Origin: Blastocladiella britannica | Taxonomy: Eukaryota; Blastocladiomycota; Blastocladiomycetes; Blastocladiales; Blastocladiaceae | Length of the DNA stretch: 11,300 bases | Direction: 5' to 3' | Assembly: GCA_025349905.2 (NCBI GenBank) | Contig: MU625127.1 | Location: forward strand, 1-11,300 | Part shown: one piece after another, positions 7,798 to 11,300 of the stretch | Layout: each line of letters opens with the position of its first letter | Numbering within the stretch: the first letter of the stretch is position 1 | Program-made: the position numbers and the translations under genes | Notes under the pieces: model-generated | Databases searched by the model: none | Told to the model about the DNA's origin: nothing | Seen by the model: only the letters and a program-made list of their open reading frames with translations

Positions 7798-10734
7798 ATG
7801 AAAAAAAATGCGACGGTCCGCGCAATGGACCACGAGTCCGCGCACCGCATCTCCGCGCACCAAGCGGTCGCCGACTTGGCCACCGCCGTCAAAGAGCTGA
7901 TTGAGAACGCTTTGGACGCGGGTGCATCTACCGTGGATATTCGACTGACCAACCACGGCCTTGACGAGATCTGTGTCGCCGATGACGGTGCCGGCATTGC
8001 ACCCTCCGACCACGCGCGCGTCGCCACCAAGTCAGCCACCTCCAAACTAACCGATTTCGACGACTTGGACGCGGCCATGGCGGGCCGGTCGCTTGGGTTT
8101 CGCGGCGAGGCACTGGCTGCACTCTGCGCATTGTCGTCGTCACTGACCGTCACCACTCGCGCGCGCGGCGGCGCGATGCCCGTGGCCATGAAGCTCGAGT
8201 TTGACGCGATGGGGAAACTGACACGATCGCAACCGGCACCGATGGCCGGTGGATCGGGGACACTGGTGGCGGTCACGGGCTTGTTTTCGGCGTTGCCCGT
8301 GCGCGCGGCAGAGTTTAAAGCGCATGCTCGTCGCGAGTACGCGCGCGCTGTCACTGTCGTGCAGCAGTACGCGGTGTATGCGCGATCGGCGCGCGTCTCG
8401 TTGACCCATACCACGGCGCAGTCAGTATTTTATATCCCCCTTTTTTTCGATTGTTACTATAGTACTGATTGAGTGAGTCAATCAAAAAATTAGGGGCAAG
8501 AAATCACTGGTCCTGGCCACTCCGCCCGTGGTCGCCGATCCTGGTACCATCAAGTCGTTCACCACCAACTTGGCGTCCGTGTTTGACAGCGCCGCGATCG
8601 CCCACTGGCGCGAAATTGCGTATGAGCACACCGACGGTGGAGCCACTTCCATCGCCGGTGGAATGGTCGTGCACCCGACCGCACGGGCTACCGCCGACCG
8701 ACAGTTTATGTTTGTGAATGGCCGCCCCGTCGACATGCCAAGGGTATTTTATTCATTATTTGTGCCATGATGTCTGTCATTGATCGTCAATTCAACAGCT
8801 GGCCAAGATGGTCACCACCCTGTTCCGAGACCTGTACCCATCAGTGTCGACGAGCTCGGCGCAGTTTCCGACATTTGTGCTGGATGTGCGCGTCCCCGAG
8901 GGGATGGTGGACGTGAATGTGATGCCAGACAAGCGGTACGTTACCTTTCTTCTTTCTTGAGCTTCGATCTGTGTGAGCTGACCCTGAGATTAAAAGGACG
9001 GCCATGCTCGTGGACGAGACTGGCATCTTGGCCGGATTCAAGGTATTCGCCCATTCTTTTTTTTTTTTTTTTTCCTTGGGTCTTTGATTCACGTAACGCA
9101 AATGTACAAAGACATACCTGTCCAGCACACTGCTCACCACCCAACAAACCTCCGTCTCGGCCTCCGCTAAACCTCTCACATCAGCCCCTCTCGACCCCCC
9201 GCCGCCAACACCCCTGTTGCTGAGCAGCCAAGATTCGTCGCTTCACGCCACCCCGAGCCAACACCAACCGTTGCGCCGATCGGCCACGCCCGCGACTCAC
9301 CCGACCATTGCAACTCCAGCATCGTTGCGGCTGCAGCGGCGTCTTGCGGCGCTGGCGCAGGTATCACCGACACCCACGCCTCAGATGCGTCGTCAACGCG
9401 AGGTGGCGTCGCCTGGGGCACGGCAACCAACACTAGACAGCAGTACGCGAAGTGCGGCGATAGCAGCTGGTTCGATGATGGCGCCGCGGCGGTCGGTGTC
9501 GATGCCCACGACGACGACGGGTCGGACCGGTGCAGACGACGATAGGGACTGCGACGATGGACATGATTCGTCGTGCTCTGGTCACTGTAGCCACAGTCAC
9601 ATCCACCATGGTGGATTCAGCCCGTTCACCGCCGTCCCCACACGCACCCCCGCCGCCGACGAAATAGAAGGGGATAATGTAGCCGCCGCCAACGCCGCGC
9701 TCGCCGACGAGCACTTGGCCCCCGACGCCGCCGTCTCCCAGTCGATGATGCACCGGCGCGCGTTTGCGCAGATGCGCGTGGTGGGCCAATTCAACCGCGG
9801 GTTCATTGTGGCCGCCGCCGCCGCAATGACCGCCAGCGACGACGGTCGTCGGGACTTGTTTCTGATTGACCAGCACGCCGCTGACGAAAAGGCCACGTAC
9901 GAGCGGCTCATGCGCGCACACGTCCCGACCGTGCAGCCGCTGGTGCATCCCGTTCGAGCGGATGTGCCTCCCGACTTGGCGTGGGTCTTGGACGGCGAGA
10001 TGCCGGATCCAAGGGTAAGGAGGGCCGGGTTTGTGATTCGAAGGCGTCTGCAGAGGTCGCGTTTCTTGAGCGAGACAGCTACCACGGTCGATGATGAGGA
10101 TGACAGCGGAACTGCAGATGGGTGGGAACTCACCGGCGTGCCGCTGGACGCGCGCGGCCGGCCCATGGGGCCCGACGACTTACTGGACTTGCTGGTGCGG
10201 TGCCGCGACTCCCCGTTACCGGCGTCGCTCGACGGTTCCCAGCAGGAGCTGCCGCCGTTGGTGGTCACGGCCCGCGACCGCGCGGCGCTGGCGAGCAGGG
10301 CGTGTCGGTCGTCGGTCATGATTGGGATGCCGCTCGACAAGCCGCGGATGGCCAAGATCGTGGCCAAGTTGTCGGATCTCGAGCACCCGTGGGTACGCCT
10401 TTTCGCCTTTCCATTTTTGATTTGAGGTGGACTGATTGATTTGTAGAACTGCCCGCACGGCCGACCTACCGTCCGACACTTGTTTGACATGAGCGACATG
10501 GACGGGTGGCGGGCCAGTGCGCTCGAGAGGCTGCCTGATCACACACAGGAACAAAATGTAGAGGATCAGAAGCACTTGCCGCGGTCAGTGCGGTGGCGCG
10601 CTCGGTTCCGTTCACCGGGGTTGTCGTGGAAGGGGTCGATGATGGACGATCTTCTCGCAACTGCCACTGAGGAAGAGGAGCCAGAACCAGAACAAGAAAA
10701 AGTACAAGAAGAGGAATGCATGATGCCAGCCTGA
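7798..10734 (+). CDS. PMS1: DNA mismatch repair endonuclease PMS1 (human PMS2 type), MutL family
   Basis: Endonuclease subunit of MutL-alpha, normally partnered with Mlh1 in nuclear mismatch repair. Six exons: 7798-8420, 8494-8743, 8799-8935, 8997-9042, 9112-10392 and 10447-10734, 2625 nt and 874 residues. N-terminal GHKL ATPase motifs: KELIENALDAG (32-42, catalytic E33, Mg-binding N37), DDGAGI (62-67) and GFRGEAL (100-106). The transducer domain ends with VNVMPDKR (330-337), where Met replaces the usual Thr. A linker of about 215 residues holds a Cys/His cluster at 499-518. The C-terminal endonuclease domain keeps DQHAADEKATYE (605-616, the DQHA-x2-E-x4-E signature), SRACRSSVMIG (around C750) and NCPHGRP (780-786). 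It should therefore be nicking-competent. An unusual Arg581 sits in GQFNRGF. About 84 residues follow RPTVRH, against roughly nine in human. The ATG at 7798 is the first; ATG 7825 (residue 10) is an alternative. Confidence 0.97.
8421..8493 (+). other. PMS1 intron 1 (73 bp)
   Basis: Donor GTCAGT, acceptor AAATTAG. The junction splits a Gln codon (CA|G, residue 208) and restores TTAQGKKSLVLATPP. A downstream GTATTT donor four bases later breaks the frame and was not used. Confidence 0.92.
8744..8798 (+). other. PMS1 intron 2 (55 bp)
   Basis: Phase 0 after Arg291. Donor GTATTT, acceptor TTCAACAG. Splicing gives NGRPVDMPRLAKMVTTLF, aligning with human INRRPCDPAKVCRLVNEV. Confidence 0.95.
8936..8996 (+). 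other. PMS1 intron 3 (61 bp)
   Basis: Donor GTACGT, acceptor TTAAAAG, candidate branch site GCTGACC. It splits the Arg337 codon (CG|G) and restores MPDKRTAMLVDETGIL. Confidence 0.94.
9043..9111 (+). other. PMS1 intron 4 (69 bp)
   Basis: Phase 0 after Lys352. Donor GTATTC, acceptor TACAAAG, candidate branch site CGTAACG. It contains a T17 run (9057-9073) upstream of the branch site. Splicing gives LAGFKTYLSSTLL. The flanking exon 4 is only 46 nt. Confidence 0.92.
10393..10446 (+). other. PMS1 intron 5 (54 bp)
   Basis: Phase 0 after Trp779. Donor GTACGC, acceptor TTTGTAG, candidate branch site GGACTGATT. It separates HPW from NCPHGRP, which are contiguous in the family (human HPWNCPHGRP). This is the shortest complete intron in the window. 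Confidence 0.96.
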
Positions 10735-10745
10735 ACCACCTACTA

Positions 10746-11285
10746 CTACACCACATTCACCTTGTGCGTCCGCCCATCGTTCAAGTGACACTCGACCGAC
10801 AATCGCGCGTACTTCCACTCGCCCAAATCCCCATTCCTTCCCTCCTCCAATGACCGGGGTACCATTTCGCACTGCACTTTGCCAATCCCGTGCTCGGGAG
10901 CACGTAAGTACCACTGCATGACCAGCCGCTTCTGGCCAGGGAACCGCGGGTCGTCCACGAACGTGTGCATGACTTTACGCGCAAATCGACGCGCGTACAG
11001 CTGCGAGTCCAGGTCGTACGCGCCCGTGAAATCGTCGCCTAACAGAGAGGTTACGCTGGACACGTTGCGCAGACGGTCGGTGGTCGTGGACATCAAGTTG
11101 TTGGGCGACGCGGTTGAGAAGAGCTCGTCGCCGAGCGTGTACAGCAGGGTTCCTGTTTTTTTTTTTTGTTTGTATAATGGTGTCAATGGCATTAATAAGG
11201 CATAGAATACGGTGGACAGCACCGCCAATGGTCATGCCAACCAGAATCACGCCGACGTGGCCGCCGGTGGCAAAGAATTCGGTCA
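10746..11285 (-). CDS. TIM21: Tim21-like mitochondrial import protein (partial, 5' end outside window)
   Basis: Two exons are visible, 11285-11211 and 11152-10746, encoding the last 160 residues. After splicing, a membrane segment (VGVILVGMTIGGAVH) runs into RTLLYTLGDELFS. The ELFS-type motif directly after the membrane helix is typical of Tim21, an inner-membrane subunit of the TIM23 translocase whose intermembrane-space domain contacts TOM. The rest follows the Tim21 order: SLLGDDFTGAYD, a charged helix, a beta strand RLVMQWYLR, an acidic turn, WKYARLSVEC and a short end. The presequence and start lie beyond the right edge. The first visible base completes a codon begun in an upstream exon. 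It converges on PMS1 with 11 bp between stops. Assignment rests on motif order rather than strong identity; a related inner-membrane protein such as a Coa1-family member is the alternative. Confidence 0.75.
11153..11210 (-). other. Tim21-like gene intron (58 bp)
   Basis: Donor GTATTC, acceptor AAACAG, with a sense A12 run directly before CAG (plus T12 at 11156-11167). The junction splits an Arg codon (C|GA) and gives GGAVHRTLLYTLGDELFS. Without splicing, the two flanking exons lie in different frames. Confidence 0.88.
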
Positions 11286-11300
11286 CTTTTTTTTTTTTTT
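11286..11300 (-). other. 3' end of a further Tim21-like gene intron (truncated by window edge)
   Basis: In sense this is at least 14 A residues (plus T14, 11287-11300) followed by the G of the acceptor. It resembles the A-rich acceptors of the LRR and Tim21 introns. Reading straight through would give only a poly-Lys run, which supports an intron here. Confidence 0.65.

Noticed and set aside
6744..7904. 386-codon plus-strand open frame opposite the LRR gene
   Set aside because: It lies antisense to clear LRR coding sequence and runs into the PMS1 start. Its Ser/Arg/Ala content is what a GC-rich complement produces, and no domain is recognisable.
9597..10499. 300-codon minus-strand open frame opposite PMS1
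   Set aside because: It is the complement of the conserved MutL C-terminal domain and crosses a well-supported intron. Composition is low-complexity Ser/Arg/Thr.
1..11300. Mobile elements, CRISPR arrays, rRNA/tRNA genes or a defence-type cassette
   Set aside because: No terminal repeats, spaced direct repeats, transposase or reverse-transcriptase motifs, or structured RNA genes were seen. The genes are eukaryotic housekeeping types with spliceosomal introns.

Overview
The window looks like nuclear DNA of a GC-rich, gene-dense fungus. It holds single-copy eukaryotic housekeeping genes interrupted by very short spliceosomal introns: 15 complete ones of 54-74 bp, all GT..AG, most with a CTRAY-like branch site. 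The proteins read as fungal-type orthologues. One gene encodes degenerate, tryptophan-rich ankyrin-like repeats behind an F-box-like N-terminus. I associate that style with zoosporic fungi, particularly Blastocladiomycota (Allomyces/Catenaria type), but this placement is an inference.

Layout from left to right: (1) 1-489, an unresolved GC-rich stretch that may hold the 3' end of an upstream plus-strand gene, followed by the AT-rich leader of the next gene. (2) 490-2430 (+), a 646-residue ankyrin-like repeat protein in one exon. (3) 5518-2444 (-), the XPD/Rad3 helicase of TFIIH in eight exons, 872 residues. (4) 5614-6226 (+), adenine phosphoribosyltransferase in two exons, 183 residues. (5) 7651-6264 (-), a leucine-rich-repeat protein in two exons, 443 residues. 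(6) 7798-10734 (+), the MutL homologue PMS1 (human PMS2 type) in six exons, 874 residues. (7) 11285-10746 (-), the 3' portion of a Tim21-like mitochondrial import protein, which runs off the window.

The genes alternate strand strictly. This gives three convergent junctions with stop-to-stop gaps of only 13, 37 and 11 bp, and two divergent intergenic spaces of 95 and 146 bp. The XPD, APRT, LRR, PMS1 and Tim21 exon chains were rebuilt by hand. In each one the reading frame closes exactly across every junction, and the XPD and PMS1 junctions restore the conserved family sequence.

Two DNA-repair genes lie in one 8-kb stretch: nucleotide-excision repair/transcription (XPD) and mismatch repair (PMS1). 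They are separated by a purine-salvage gene and an LRR gene. I see no evidence of a shared operon-like system or a new defence or mobile system. The points of real interest are lineage-specific elaborations of conserved proteins (an insertion inside the Fe-S domain of XPD; a Cys/His cluster and a C-terminal extension in PMS1), the intron architecture, and the extreme 3' compaction.
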